In this document: positions 6,728 to 13,122 of the stretch, piece after piece | Numbering within the stretch: the stretch's first letter is position 1 | Layout: each line of letters opens with the position of its first letter | Assembly: GCA_031279965.1 (NCBI GenBank) | Contig: JAITHM010000137.1 | Span: forward strand, 1-13,122 | Direction: 5' to 3' | Source of the DNA: Spirochaetaceae bacterium | GTDB lineage: Bacteria; Spirochaetota; Spirochaetia; Treponematales; Breznakiellaceae | Length of the DNA: 13,122 nucleotides | Position numbers and translations under genes: made by a program | The notes under the pieces: generated by a model | Seen by the model: only the letters and a program-made list of their open reading frames with translations | What the model was told of the DNA's origin: nothing | Database searches by the model: none

Positions 6728-7564
6728 GTGAAACCGGAATTTACACCGGAAAGGCTTGTCGGAGAGGAAGAAGTGCCGTCCGGAGGGGGACGGGAAGAAT
6801 CATTCCGCTTCGAAAAGCCTCTGATGCGTGTTTTTATTATCTGTTCACTGCTGCTTCTGGGTGAACTTTTGTGGCTTTTTGTGATTGGTCCCTGTATGCC
6901 TCTTTCGGCGGTTGATATCAGTGGCATTGACACCCTGAGCCGGATTACAGTTTTAGACAAAGCGGGCATTACCTCACGTACTTCGTATTTTTCATTTGAC
7001 ATACCCAAGGCGGAAGAAGGACTGTTATCGATTCCACAGGTAGCGCGGGTTGAAATCAGCAAACATTTTCCAGACACGGTGCGAATTCAACTGTATGGGC
7101 GCAGCGCGGCGGCGCTTTCTTTGACCAATGTAAACGGCCGTATAGTACCGGTAATTTTTGATAGTGAAGGCGTAGTATTTCAGATTGGAGATACAGGCGG
7201 GGGGCTTGCCAGGCAAGGCGCTTTGCCTATATTATCAGGACTGACGTTTGAAAATGTGCGGACGGGGTTGCGTTTGCCTGATTTTCTTGTACCGCTCTTA
7301 CGAAGTATCAAGGAGTTAAAAGATACTGCACCGGAATTGCTTCAGGCGATTTCGGAGATGCAGATCAATAAAAAAACAAACGATAGTTTTGAAGTAACGT
7401 TGTACCCGGTTCAGACTCCAGTGCGTATCAAAATTGGTACAATATTGAGCGCAGAAAAGGTAAGTTATGCGTTGCTTCTTCTTGATGTATTGAAAGAGCG
7501 GCGGATACGGGTAGACGAAATTGATTTTAGGTCGGGGACCGCATCATATAAGATAAGGGAGTAG
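6728..7564 (+). CDS. ftsQ: Cell division protein FtsQ/DivIB
   Basis: This 278-residue bitopic protein has a charged cytoplasmic tail (1-32), one membrane helix at about 33-53, a POTRA domain at about 58-124 (opening with LSAVDISGIDTLSR and containing PQVARVEISKHFPDTVRIQL) and a C-terminal beta domain. The FtsQ-typical phrase FDSEGVVFQI is at 144-153. FtsQ scaffolds the divisome in the inner membrane and recruits FtsB, FtsL and downstream septal synthases. Sequence outside these motifs is divergent, as is usual for this protein. The start is GTG at 6728 with little Shine-Dalgarno signal, so translation may depend on the upstream lipoprotein gene. The stop at 7562-7564 is followed closely by ftsA. 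Order and domain layout together make the call secure. Confidence 0.9.
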   Translation: MKPEFTPERLVGEEEVPSGGGREESFRFEKPLMRVFIICSLLLLGELLWLFVIGPCMPLSAVDISGIDTLSRITVLDKAGITSRTSYFSFDIPKAEEGLLSIPQVARVEISKHFPDTVRIQLYGRSAAALSLTNVNGRIVPVIFDSEGVVFQIGDTGGGLARQGALPILSGLTFENVRTGLRLPDFLVPLLRSIKELKDTAPELLQAISEMQINKKTNDSFEVTLYPVQTPVRIKIGTILSAEKVSYALLLLDVLKERRIRVDEIDFRSGTASYKIRE

Positions 7565-7592
7565 CGGGAGGGTTATTCTGGCTAATGAGGAG

Positions 7593-8840
7593 TTGACCGT
7601 CGGGCTTGATATAGGCACGACTAAAGTTTGCGCGATTATCGGTGAACGTAATGAGAACGGCATACTCGAGATAACTGGTGTAGGACGCAGCCCGTCACAG
7701 GGAATGCGGCGCGGAGTGGTTGTTAATATTGAATCAACACTGCGTGCGGTGCTTCAGGCCATAGAAGCTGCTGAATTGATGAGCGGCCGTGAGGTAGAAC
7801 ACTGCTGGACAAGCATTGGCGGTGCATGTATCGAGGGCCTTATTTCACGCGGAGTTGTTGCTGTAAATGGCAAGAATCGTGAACAGCGCGAAATTACTGA
7901 AGCTGATATTGACCGTGTACTGGAAGCAGCCCGCGCCGTTGACTTTCCGATGGACCGCGAAATACTTGAAGTAATTCCTCAATCTTTTAGTGTTGATTCA
8001 CAGGGCGGCATCCGAGATCCCCGTGATATGATAGGCGTACGGCTTGAAAGTGAAGTTCATATCATCACCTGTCCCAAAACAAATGCGCAAAATCTTGTCC
8101 GCTGTGTAAATCGTGCGGGCTTTATGGTTGATGGCCTTGTGCTTCAGGCGCTTGCGGCGGGGACGGCAGTGCTTACAGAAGAAGAAAAAGATCTTGGCGT
8201 TGCTGTTGTTGATTTGGGCGGCGGTACCACGAATGTTCTGGTTTATGCTAACGGTTCCCCCTACGCGACATTTTCCGTTCCTACCGGAGGCTATCAGGTT
8301 ACCAGTGATATATCGATAGTGAAAAATATTTCCATCGAGACTGCGGAAAAAATCAAGATTGAGGCCGGATGCTGTTGGGCGCCGCTTATTGAAGGCCTTG
8401 AAGAAGATATTATTGTACCAGGCATGGGCGGCCGTGCGCCGTTTCCTATCCCGCGCTCACTCATATTGGAAATTATTGAGCCCCGTATGCGGGAAACTTT
8501 TAACCTTGTTAGGCAAAGACTTGAAAAGATTGCCACAGCACGGCCTTTAGGCGGCGGCCTTGTACTAACAGGCGGCGGCGCGAACCTGCTTGGCGCGGCA
8601 GATCTGGCGGCGCATGTATTCAAATTACCGGTGCGGCTTGGCGAGCCGCTTTCGCTGGGAGGTTTTGCCGCCGATTACCGTAATCCCGAATATGCAGCGG
8701 CAATTGGCCTGGTGCTTGAAGGTGATTTGCGGGAACGGCAGTCGGTATATGGCGGTGTGTCAGAAGGCAAAGTCCGCGAAAACAGCGGTTCAGGCCCTTT
8801 TGGCCGCCTTTATAAATGGATTAAGTCAGAATTTTTTTAA
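7593..8840 (+). CDS. ftsA: Cell division protein FtsA
   Basis: This actin-like ATPase anchors FtsZ filaments to the membrane. From the TTG at 7593 it has 415 residues. Phosphate-1 (VGLDIGTTKVCAIIGE, 3-18), the SHS2/1C region (about 80-160, ending LESEVHIITC), phosphate-2 (VVDLGGGTTNVLV, 205-217), and the adenosine motif (VLTGGGANLLGA, 324-335) are all present. The C-terminal GRLYKWIKSEFF is a typical amphipathic membrane-targeting helix. The start is uncertain: the reading frame is open upstream without ATG or GTG, and GGAGGG at 7567-7572 sits too far (20 bases) from the TTG but five bases from a CTG at 7578. A CTG or ATT (7575) start adding five or six residues is therefore possible. No ftsZ follows; the next gene is convergent. 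Confidence 0.95.
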   Translation: MTVGLDIGTTKVCAIIGERNENGILEITGVGRSPSQGMRRGVVVNIESTLRAVLQAIEAAELMSGREVEHCWTSIGGACIEGLISRGVVAVNGKNREQREITEADIDRVLEAARAVDFPMDREILEVIPQSFSVDSQGGIRDPRDMIGVRLESEVHIITCPKTNAQNLVRCVNRAGFMVDGLVLQALAAGTAVLTEEEKDLGVAVVDLGGGTTNVLVYANGSPYATFSVPTGGYQVTSDISIVKNISIETAEKIKIEAGCCWAPLIEGLEEDIIVPGMGGRAPFPIPRSLILEIIEPRMRETFNLVRQRLEKIATARPLGGGLVLTGGGANLLGAADLAAHVFKLPVRLGEPLSLGGFAADYRNPEYAAAIGLVLEGDLRERQSVYGGVSEGKVRENSGSGPFGRLYKWIKSEFF

Positions 8841-8847
8841 AATTCTG
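8827..8847. terminator. AT-rich perfect hairpin across the ftsA stop codon
   Basis: CAGAATTTT (8827-8835), loop TTT, AAAATTCTG (8839-8847) is a perfect nine-base inverted repeat that includes the ftsA stop. It lies in the 48-base gap between convergent genes and could end transcription in both directions, though the stem is mostly A-T. Function is inferred from position only. Confidence 0.4.
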
Positions 8848-8888
8848 CCCGCTTGCGAATTGAGCGCTATCGTGCCTGACGGCCAAAC

Positions 8889-10139
8889 TTAATCGAAAGT
8901 TCCTATTTCTTGGATACGGCCCGAAAGGGCGCGAAAATTGTTGACGGCACTGACTCCTTCATGAGCCGGATCAAAAAAAGGATCCAATTCCAGTGCCGCT
9001 TTAAAAAAATCAAGTGCTTTTTCATCATCACCTTGCGAATATGCGTCAAGTCCCGCCAAGTAATATTCATCAACAAGCTGCGCCTGCTTTTCACGCCCGC
9101 CGTCTCCAAGGTCAAGCCGGACACCGAGCGTCACTCGATTAAGCGGCTGCATTTGCGTGGCCAAATCAAGCGTATAATTTACTTCGAGCGCTGCCGCGCC
9201 AATTTCAAGCGAACTGCCCAGCGTAAACTTTGAACCGCCGGCCTTCAACTGGAATCCAGTACGCATTGAAAGAAAGCGTGTCAACATTGCGGAAAAACCA
9301 AGGGCAAAGAACGGCTTTTCTGACAACGATAAATCAACAAAATTTAACGGATAAGAAAAATCAAAGGAGATTAGAAACGGGCGCACAGGACGGTAGGAAA
9401 ATCCAGCAACAGCCATCGACGGCATCCCTTCATCCATTATGGGAGGGCCAAAATTACGCAGCACCAGCGCAAATGACATGTTTTTATCACGAGAATCGTA
9501 GAGTTTTAAAAAATTAACCCGTGTAAGTATACCAACATCTGCGGCAAAACCCGCTGCTGATTGAGAAACTTCCGTAGAGCCTGAAAACTCAGGCATTGAG
9601 CGAAAAGCTCCTTTCAGGCTTACTCCCAGCGACAAACCCGGAAAATAATAGCCGGGGAAAAAATTGTAAGAAGCATTTAACATGCCGGCTACTTCCGAAT
9701 AATAGCCTTTTGAAAGCCGCTCTCCCCAGCCCCCATATTCGGTAAACGGCGTGTAAAGCCATTTTGCTACTGCGGCAATACCCAAACGAGCAAGCCGCAT
9801 TGAAAACACTGCCGATTCAATTTTTGTATCGGCAATCCAGTTGTTATGAAAAAACGCAAGCTCTGTTTTATTGAGCATTGCAGAACCAGCAGGATTCCAT
9901 TCAAAAAAAGATATATCATCACATACTGCGGAAAACGCGCCGGCCATGCCTTCGGAGCGCCCCCCCATCGGCACTGCAAGCACAGAAAACGCCGTTAATC
10001 CGTTGTTTTCATCTTGTCCGTAAAGATCAGAAAAAAAATCATGCCATGAGCCATACGCGCCGGAATCAAAATTTGCCGCGTTAACCGCCGCAGCGGATGC
10101 GAGAAAAAGACAGATGATTTCCCAACTGCGTTTGCGCAT
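8889..10139 (-). CDS. UPF0164-family (FadL-like) outer-membrane protein with C-terminal TPR-like tail
   Basis: With ATG at 10139 (preferred over the in-frame TTG at 10148) the protein has 416 residues. It begins with a signal peptide (two basic residues, hydrophobic core, likely cleavage after VNA near residue 21). The body matches treponemal UPF0164 proteins: an N-terminal block with FSVLAVPMGGRSEGMAGAF and SFFEWNPAGSAML, followed by alternating amphipathic strands typical of an outer-membrane beta barrel. Treponema pallidum carries several paralogues, which have been modelled as FadL-like long-chain fatty acid porins. The last 60 residues (after about 355) look different: YYLAGLDAYSQGDDEKALDF followed by FKAALELDP is a TPR-like helical hairpin, presumably periplasmic. 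No Shine-Dalgarno sequence is visible. The gene is convergent with ftsA and codirectional with the DUF4230 gene. The family is confident; fatty-acid transport is inferred from the family. Confidence 0.87.
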   Translation of the reverse strand: MRKRSWEIICLFLASAAAVNAANFDSGAYGSWHDFFSDLYGQDENNGLTAFSVLAVPMGGRSEGMAGAFSAVCDDISFFEWNPAGSAMLNKTELAFFHNNWIADTKIESAVFSMRLARLGIAAVAKWLYTPFTEYGGWGERLSKGYYSEVAGMLNASYNFFPGYYFPGLSLGVSLKGAFRSMPEFSGSTEVSQSAAGFAADVGILTRVNFLKLYDSRDKNMSFALVLRNFGPPIMDEGMPSMAVAGFSYRPVRPFLISFDFSYPLNFVDLSLSEKPFFALGFSAMLTRFLSMRTGFQLKAGGSKFTLGSSLEIGAAALEVNYTLDLATQMQPLNRVTLGVRLDLGDGGREKQAQLVDEYYLAGLDAYSQGDDEKALDFFKAALELDPFFDPAHEGVSAVNNFRALSGRIQEIGTFD

Positions 10140-10221
10140 AAGATACAATATAGCATATTTTAGTCAACTTACACTAGGTTAGACTCAGTATTCATAAGAC
10201 TTGTTTAAGCGGCGGGTGCAG

Positions 10222-10818
10222 TTACCAAACGAATTCAATAATGAATTCATTTTTTACGCCGGGAAGATTTTTTAAAAGATCTCCAAATTGCTGCTCAGCA
10301 GCACGCTGCGCTTCTTCAAATACGCCTTCGCTCTGCGCTTTGGCTTCCATGTGCGCCTTTTGTTCGGCATTAATTTTGAAGGCTTCGTCAATTTCAATTT
10401 GATTAAAAGCGTTGCGTGTCTGATCGTAAACCTTGATCGAGCGTTCATCAATAATGTGAGAAACCACCTGCACAGGCGGCATGTGAAGCTGGATGCGCTG
10501 CCCAAACTGTTTGATGGAAATATTCTTGCCATTGATGCCAAGCTTCATCATACCGTCATACGTGTAAATGTATTTTTTTTTAGTAAATGGCAGTTCCCAT
10601 TCGTTGAATTTTTTGCTTTCTTCATGCATAACAACAGTTGTATACCGGTAAAGCAGACAGGTGTATTCTGAAACAGGGAGAATCTCTTTAACAATTGAAT
10701 TTGATGAAGTCGCGCTTATGCGGTCAAGCAGCGGTCTGAACTTGATAAGTGCGGCAAGCAGGCCGGCAAGTACCACAATAATAAGACTTAAAATAACGAT
10801 AGCTTTTCTGCTCGTCAC
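10222..10818 (-). CDS. DUF4230-family membrane-anchored protein
   Basis: The chosen start is GTG at 10818, five bases after GGAAGGG (10830 to 10824); an in-frame TTG one codon upstream is closer than normal. The 198-residue product has one N-terminal membrane helix at about residues 5-27 and a mostly soluble remainder. The segment MPPVQVVSHIIDERSIKVYD, followed by a helical Glu/Gln/Ala-rich stretch (EAFKINAEQKAHMEAKAQSE) and a final beta-like EFIIEFVW, matches the layout of DUF4230 proteins, which are single-pass envelope proteins of unknown function in many bacteria. No enzymatic motif is visible. It lies upstream of the UPF0164 gene with a 72-base gap, so the two may share a transcript. The family call is from recalled motifs and is fairly good; no function can be assigned. 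Confidence 0.75.
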   Translation of the reverse strand: MTSRKAIVILSLIIVVLAGLLAALIKFRPLLDRISATSSNSIVKEILPVSEYTCLLYRYTTVVMHEESKKFNEWELPFTKKKYIYTYDGMMKLGINGKNISIKQFGQRIQLHMPPVQVVSHIIDERSIKVYDQTRNAFNQIEIDEAFKINAEQKAHMEAKAQSEGVFEEAQRAAEQQFGDLLKNLPGVKNEFIIEFVW

Positions 10819-10852
10819 CAATGCCCTTCCATGTGTTCGTAGTCTGCCGTAT

Positions 10853-10869
10853 CAGCATAATGCTGTCAA
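10853..10869 (-). promoter_or_regulatory. TTGACA element overlapping a 13-bp palindrome, upstream of the DUF4230 gene
   Basis: On the minus strand TTGACA (10869 to 10864) lies 17 bases before CAGACT (10846 to 10841), a weak three-of-six -10 match. It overlaps CAGCAT-A-ATGCTG (10853-10865), a perfect palindrome with a single central base. A regulator bound there would cover the -35 edge. The weak -10 keeps confidence low. Confidence 0.3.
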
Positions 10870-10929
10870 GTTAGCGTACGGCAAATCAAGCCTGAAATTC
10901 CGCATCATTTGTGTTTGTCCATTGCAAAA

Positions 10930-10935
10930 TATAAT
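10930..10935 (+). promoter_or_regulatory. TATAAT -10 element of the IlvD/Edd-family gene
   Basis: A perfect TATAAT lies 20 bases before the ATG at 10956. No good -35 hexamer is seen at 16-18 bases upstream (TTTGTG at 10908-10913 is the nearest). The leader would be about 14 bases and contains no Shine-Dalgarno sequence. Confidence 0.35.
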
Positions 10936-10955
10936 CTGCCGTCTTAAAATTACTT

Positions 10956-12677
10956 ATGTTTGAAAGTCAAAAAACACGCGCTATTGCGCCTGAAATGGAC
11001 AGCCTTAAAATGGGTATGGGCTGGACTGCGGATGATCTGGAAAAACCTCAGATCATTGTGGAGAGCACGGCGGGAGACAGCCATCCGGGAAGTGTACACC
11101 TGCTTGAACTGTCAGAGAAGGTGCGCCGCGCTATAGACGGCGAGGGCGGAAAGGCTGCGCGCTACTTTGCAACGGATATTTGCGACGGACAGGCGCAGGG
11201 GCACGATGGAATCAATTACTCGCTTGCAAGCCGCGACGCTATCTGCAATCTAATCGAGATACATGCAAAGACGACTGCCTTTGATGCGGCGGTGTTCCTC
11301 TCCTCATGCGACAAATCGGTGCCTGCGCACCTTATGGCGATTGGACGGCTCAATATTCCCGCAATTCTGGTGCCAGGCGGCGTTATGAATGCCGGGCCCG
11401 GCCTGCTCACACTGGAGCAAATAGGAAAGTATAGCGCAATGTTCAAGCGCGATGAGATCACAGCCGAACAGTTTTTGTGGTACAAGCATCACGCCTGCCC
11501 GTCCTGCGGGGCTTGCAGCTTCATGGGGACAGCTTCCACCATGCAGATACTGGCTGAGGCTTTGGGACTCGCCCTCCCGGGCAGCGCTCTTTTAGGCGCC
11601 GCAACAGAGGATCTCTCTCTTATGGCACAGAGGGCTGGAAAGCAGGCTGTAGAGCTTGCACGGCGCGGCGGATTTCGTCCCCGCGATATAGTAAACGAAA
11701 AGAGCTTTGAAAACGCGGTGATTGTACACGCGGCGGTTGCAGGTTCATCAAACTCGCTTATACATCTTCCTGCGATTGCGCGGGAGTTCGGCGTCCCGCT
11801 CGATGCCGCAGACTTTGACAGGATACACCGGGGCGCCAGGTATCTACTGGATATTAGGCCGTCTGGAAAGTGGCCTGCGCAGTTCTTTCATCCGGCAGGC
11901 GGCGTTCCGCGTGTAATGGAGGAAATTAAGGCGAAACTCAACCTTGATGTAATGACGGTTACCGGAAAGACGCTTGGCGAGAACCTTATCGACATTAAAA
12001 ACTCGGACTTTTACCAAAAAGGCGCGGCAGAGCTTGCCCGTCTTGGGGTAAAGCGGGAAGATGTTATCCGTCCGTTTGACGCACCGGTAGGAGAAGACGG
12101 AACGATTGCGGTGCTCTACGGTAATCTTGCGCCGGACGGGGCTGTGGTCAAACATTCGGCTGTTCCGCAAGAAATGTTCAAGGCAACTCTCCGCGCAAGG
12201 CCGTTTAATTCTGAGGAAGAGGCCATTGACGCAGTGCTTACCGGCAAGATAAAGCGCGGGGATGCTGTCATTATCCGCTACGAGGGGCCCAGGGGAAGCG
12301 GAATGCCGGAGATGTTTTATACCACAGAGGCTATCGCCTCCGATCCCAGACTTTCGTCCTCAATCGCCCTTATTACAGACGGGCGTTTTTCAGGTGCGTC
12401 ACGCGGGCCTGCCATTGGCCACGTATCGCCTGAAGCTGCGGCAGGCGGCCCTATTGCTTTTATCGAAGAAGGCGACCTTATTGAGCTTGACATTAAAGCG
12501 CGCTCTCTTAACATTGTAGCTCTGGCCGGAAAAGCCGCCTGTGCGGAGGAGGTGGCCGCCGCGCTCAAGGCGCGTAAAGAACAGAGCAGGGAGTGGAAGC
12601 AGCGTTACACAAGGGGAGTCCTAAAAACCTTCACCGAAAATGCGGCTTCTCCAATGTCCGGTGCATATATAAATTGA
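10956..12677 (+). CDS. IlvD/Edd-family dehydratase (dihydroxy-acid or sugar-acid dehydratase)
   Basis: This 573-residue Fe-S dehydratase has the whole family frame. SSCDKSVPAHLMA (116-128) supplies cluster cysteine C118 and metal-site K120; CPSCGACSFMGTASTMQ spans 181-197; RYEGPRGSGMPEM is at 441-453; and LITDGRFSGASRGPAIGHVS (472-491) is followed by PEAAAGGP. IlvD converts 2,3-dihydroxy acids to 2-keto acids in valine and isoleucine synthesis, while relatives dehydrate sugar acids. Several blocks recall E. coli YjhG/YagF xylonate dehydratases more than IlvD: GMGWTADDLE near 20-29, ICDGQAQG at 75-82, HLPAIA at 270-275 and DVMTVTGKTLGENL at 331-344. No other branched-chain amino acid gene is adjacent, so a sugar-acid role is quite possible. 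Codon use leans to GAG, AAG, GAC and TTC, unlike neighbouring genes, hinting at transfer. There is no Shine-Dalgarno sequence. Family certain, substrate open. Confidence 0.88.
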   Translation: MFESQKTRAIAPEMDSLKMGMGWTADDLEKPQIIVESTAGDSHPGSVHLLELSEKVRRAIDGEGGKAARYFATDICDGQAQGHDGINYSLASRDAICNLIEIHAKTTAFDAAVFLSSCDKSVPAHLMAIGRLNIPAILVPGGVMNAGPGLLTLEQIGKYSAMFKRDEITAEQFLWYKHHACPSCGACSFMGTASTMQILAEALGLALPGSALLGAATEDLSLMAQRAGKQAVELARRGGFRPRDIVNEKSFENAVIVHAAVAGSSNSLIHLPAIAREFGVPLDAADFDRIHRGARYLLDIRPSGKWPAQFFHPAGGVPRVMEEIKAKLNLDVMTVTGKTLGENLIDIKNSDFYQKGAAELARLGVKREDVIRPFDAPVGEDGTIAVLYGNLAPDGAVVKHSAVPQEMFKATLRARPFNSEEEAIDAVLTGKIKRGDAVIIRYEGPRGSGMPEMFYTTEAIASDPRLSSSIALITDGRFSGASRGPAIGHVSPEAAAGGPIAFIEEGDLIELDIKARSLNIVALAGKAACAEEVAAALKARKEQSREWKQRYTRGVLKTFTENAASPMSGAYIN

Positions 12678-12701
12678 AAAATTCCCCGTATTTTGGGCGC
12701 A

Positions 12702-12723
12702 TCTGCCGCGCTTCGGCGGCAGA
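12702..12723. repeat. Strong GC hairpin with UUCG-containing loop downstream of the dehydratase gene
   Basis: TCTGCCGC (12702-12709), loop GCTTCG, GCGGCAGA (12716-12723) forms a perfect eight-base stem. It lies 25 bases after the dehydratase stop and could protect the mRNA end or act as an atypical terminator; no T tract follows. Confidence 0.5.
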
Positions 12724-12739
12724 CCGGGCTTTCCGCTCT

Positions 12740-12756
12740 AATTCGCTGCGCGAATT
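12740..12756. repeat. Second short perfect inverted repeat
   Basis: AATTCGC (12740-12746), loop TGC, GCGAATT (12750-12756) is a perfect seven-base inverted repeat 16 bases after the first hairpin. No role is evident; paired hairpins of this sort sometimes mark dispersed intergenic repeats. Confidence 0.4.
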
Positions 12757-12838
12757 CCGCTGCAATCCCTTGTGCAGGTTAATGGCCGCGCTCTGCCTCC
12801 TGTGTCCTCTGCCCGCAATTTCAACTGGCAAAGGGCAC

Positions 12839-12866
12839 TTGACATTTTTTTTCGGGGCAGGCTAAT
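12839..12866 (+). promoter_or_regulatory. Promoter of the tRNA-Asn gene
   Basis: A perfect TTGACA (12839-12844) is followed after 16 bases by GCTAAT (12861-12866, four of six). The tRNA begins 12 bases after the -10, the usual distance for a tRNA transcript with a short 5' leader. Confidence 0.6.
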
Positions 12867-12878
12867 CTGGAGCAACTT

Positions 12879-12951
12879 TCCCCTGTAGCTCAGTTGGCAG
12901 AGCAAGTGGCTGTTAACCACTGGGTCCGTGGTTCGAACCCGCGCGGGGGAG
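12879..12951 (+). tRNA. tRNA-Asn (anticodon GTT)
   Basis: All arms fold by hand. The acceptor TCCCCTG (12879-12885) pairs with CGGGGGA (12944-12950). The D stem is GCTC/GAGC. The anticodon stem AGTGG/CCACT carries loop CTGTTAA with anticodon GTT at 12912-12914. The variable loop has five bases, and the T stem CGTGG/CCGCG holds the standard TTCGAAC loop. The discriminator is G at 12951, as expected for tRNA-Asn. CCA is not encoded and must be added after transcription. A promoter lies upstream and an intrinsic terminator directly downstream, so the gene is a single transcription unit. Confidence 0.97.
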
Positions 12952-12955
12952 CGTG

Positions 12956-12983
12956 AAAGCCCGTCCTAATGGACGGGCTTTTT
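12956..12983 (+). terminator. Rho-independent terminator of tRNA-Asn
   Basis: AAAGCCCGTCC (12956-12966), loop TAAT, and GGACGGGCTTT (12971-12981) form a perfect 11-base stem followed by a T-rich run. It starts four bases after the tRNA end and is a textbook intrinsic terminator. Confidence 0.93.
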
Positions 12984-13039
12984 ATTTGGATATGTGCGGG
13001 TTTGAAGGCAGAGTCCGCTGATTCTTGCCGAAATAATTC

Positions 13040-13067
13040 TTGACAGCGCCAAAGCCAATGGTATAAT
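13040..13067 (+). promoter_or_regulatory. Strong extended -10 sigma70 promoter of the right-edge gene
   Basis: Perfect TTGACA (13040-13045) and perfect TATAAT (13062-13067) are separated by 16 bases, with a TGG extended -10 at 13059-13061. It is the best promoter in the window and suggests the following gene is highly expressed. Confidence 0.88.
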
Positions 13068-13091
13068 GATAGACAAATCTAGGAGTGATTT

Positions 13092-13122
13092 ATGAAAAAA
13101 ACTGATTTTGTAAAGCCAACAA
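13092..13122 (+). CDS. Start of an unidentified gene (right edge, partial)
   Basis: Only ten codons are visible, reading MKKTDFVKPT. The start is well supported: AGGAG at 13081-13085 lies six bases before the ATG, and a consensus promoter precedes it with a leader of about 18 bases. Ten residues are too few to name a family. The two N-terminal lysines are followed by polar residues, not a hydrophobic stretch, so a signal peptide is not indicated. Confidence 0.7.
   Translation, partial: MKKTDFVKPT

Larger units (their letters stand above)
12678..12838. other. Non-coding GC-rich gap with two hairpins
   Basis: I see no credible gene between the dehydratase stop and the tRNA promoter. The stretch holds two separate perfect inverted repeats (listed individually) and a TTCCGCT direct repeat at 12731-12737 and 12755-12761. 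It may contain the terminator of the upstream gene, but no T run follows either hairpin. Confidence 0.5.

Noticed and set aside
10162..10185. Imperfect inverted repeat AGTCAAC...GTTAGACT between the UPF0164 and DUF4230 genes
   Set aside because: It needs a bulge, has no T run and no clear relation to either gene's promoter; it is too weak to call.
10231..10248. Inverted repeat GAATTCA-ATAA-TGAATTC
   Set aside because: It falls inside the DUF4230 coding end and arises from repeated Glu-Phe codons around two Ile codons (EFIIEF); it is not a separate element.
12593..12865. 90-residue plus-strand frame overlapping the dehydratase end
   Set aside because: It overlaps the dehydratase C-terminus and the hairpin region, has no recognisable motif or ribosome-binding site, and its composition looks like chance in GC-rich DNA.
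12879..12951. tRNA-Asn as an attachment site for an integrated element
   Set aside because: No integrase, no duplicate of the tRNA 3' end and no phage genes are visible, so integration cannot be supported from this window.

Overview
The window most likely comes from a spirochaete chromosome, probably of the Treponema lineage. The strongest clue is a UPF0164-family outer-membrane protein (8889-10139, minus strand), a family known mainly from treponemes. Other clues are a lipoprotein with a loose spirochaete-type lipobox, a treponeme-style CDP-glycerol transferase-like membrane protein, and a HAMP-linked class III adenylate cyclase. The species assignment is inference; no rRNA is present. Base composition is moderate and coding density is high. 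I found no transposase, phage gene, CRISPR array or defence cassette.

Layout from left to right. (1) 1-973, minus: the N-terminal 324 residues of a CDP-glycerol glycerophosphotransferase-family protein running off the left edge. (2) 1097-2145, plus: an lrgA-lrgB pair joined by an ATGA overlap. (3) 2252-3466, plus: a DAACS (GltP/SLC1) symporter with its own promoter and several non-standard binding-site residues. (4) 3522-4964, minus: a membrane class III adenylate cyclase, convergent with the symporter across a long imperfect hairpin. (5) 5066-8840, plus: xseA, a small lipoprotein, ftsQ and ftsA. (6) 8889-10139 and 10222-10818, minus: a UPF0164 protein with a C-terminal TPR-like tail, then a DUF4230 protein. 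(7) 10956-12677, plus: an IlvD/Edd-family dehydratase with visibly different codon use. (8) tRNA-Asn(GTT) at 12879-12951 with a promoter and a textbook terminator, followed by a strong promoter and the first ten codons of another gene.

How the genes may work together. FtsQ and FtsA are divisome proteins: FtsQ is the bitopic scaffold and FtsA the actin-like tether of FtsZ. The lipoprotein just upstream probably shares their transcript. ftsZ is not the next gene; ftsA is followed by a convergent gene, so the usual ftsQAZ order is broken here. LrgAB belongs to a family increasingly linked to small-carboxylate (pyruvate, glycolate) transport. The adjacent symporter has lost the arginine used for acidic amino acids, so this may be a small-metabolite transport locus. 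The rest look like independent units.

The most notable points are the altered DAACS transporter beside lrgAB, the split division cluster with a small lipoprotein, the foreign-looking YjhG-like dehydratase beside a tRNA gene, the UPF0164-TPR architecture, and several genes whose start codons sit only a few bases after a -10-like hexamer with no Shine-Dalgarno sequence. Nothing seen amounts to a clearly new multi-gene system.
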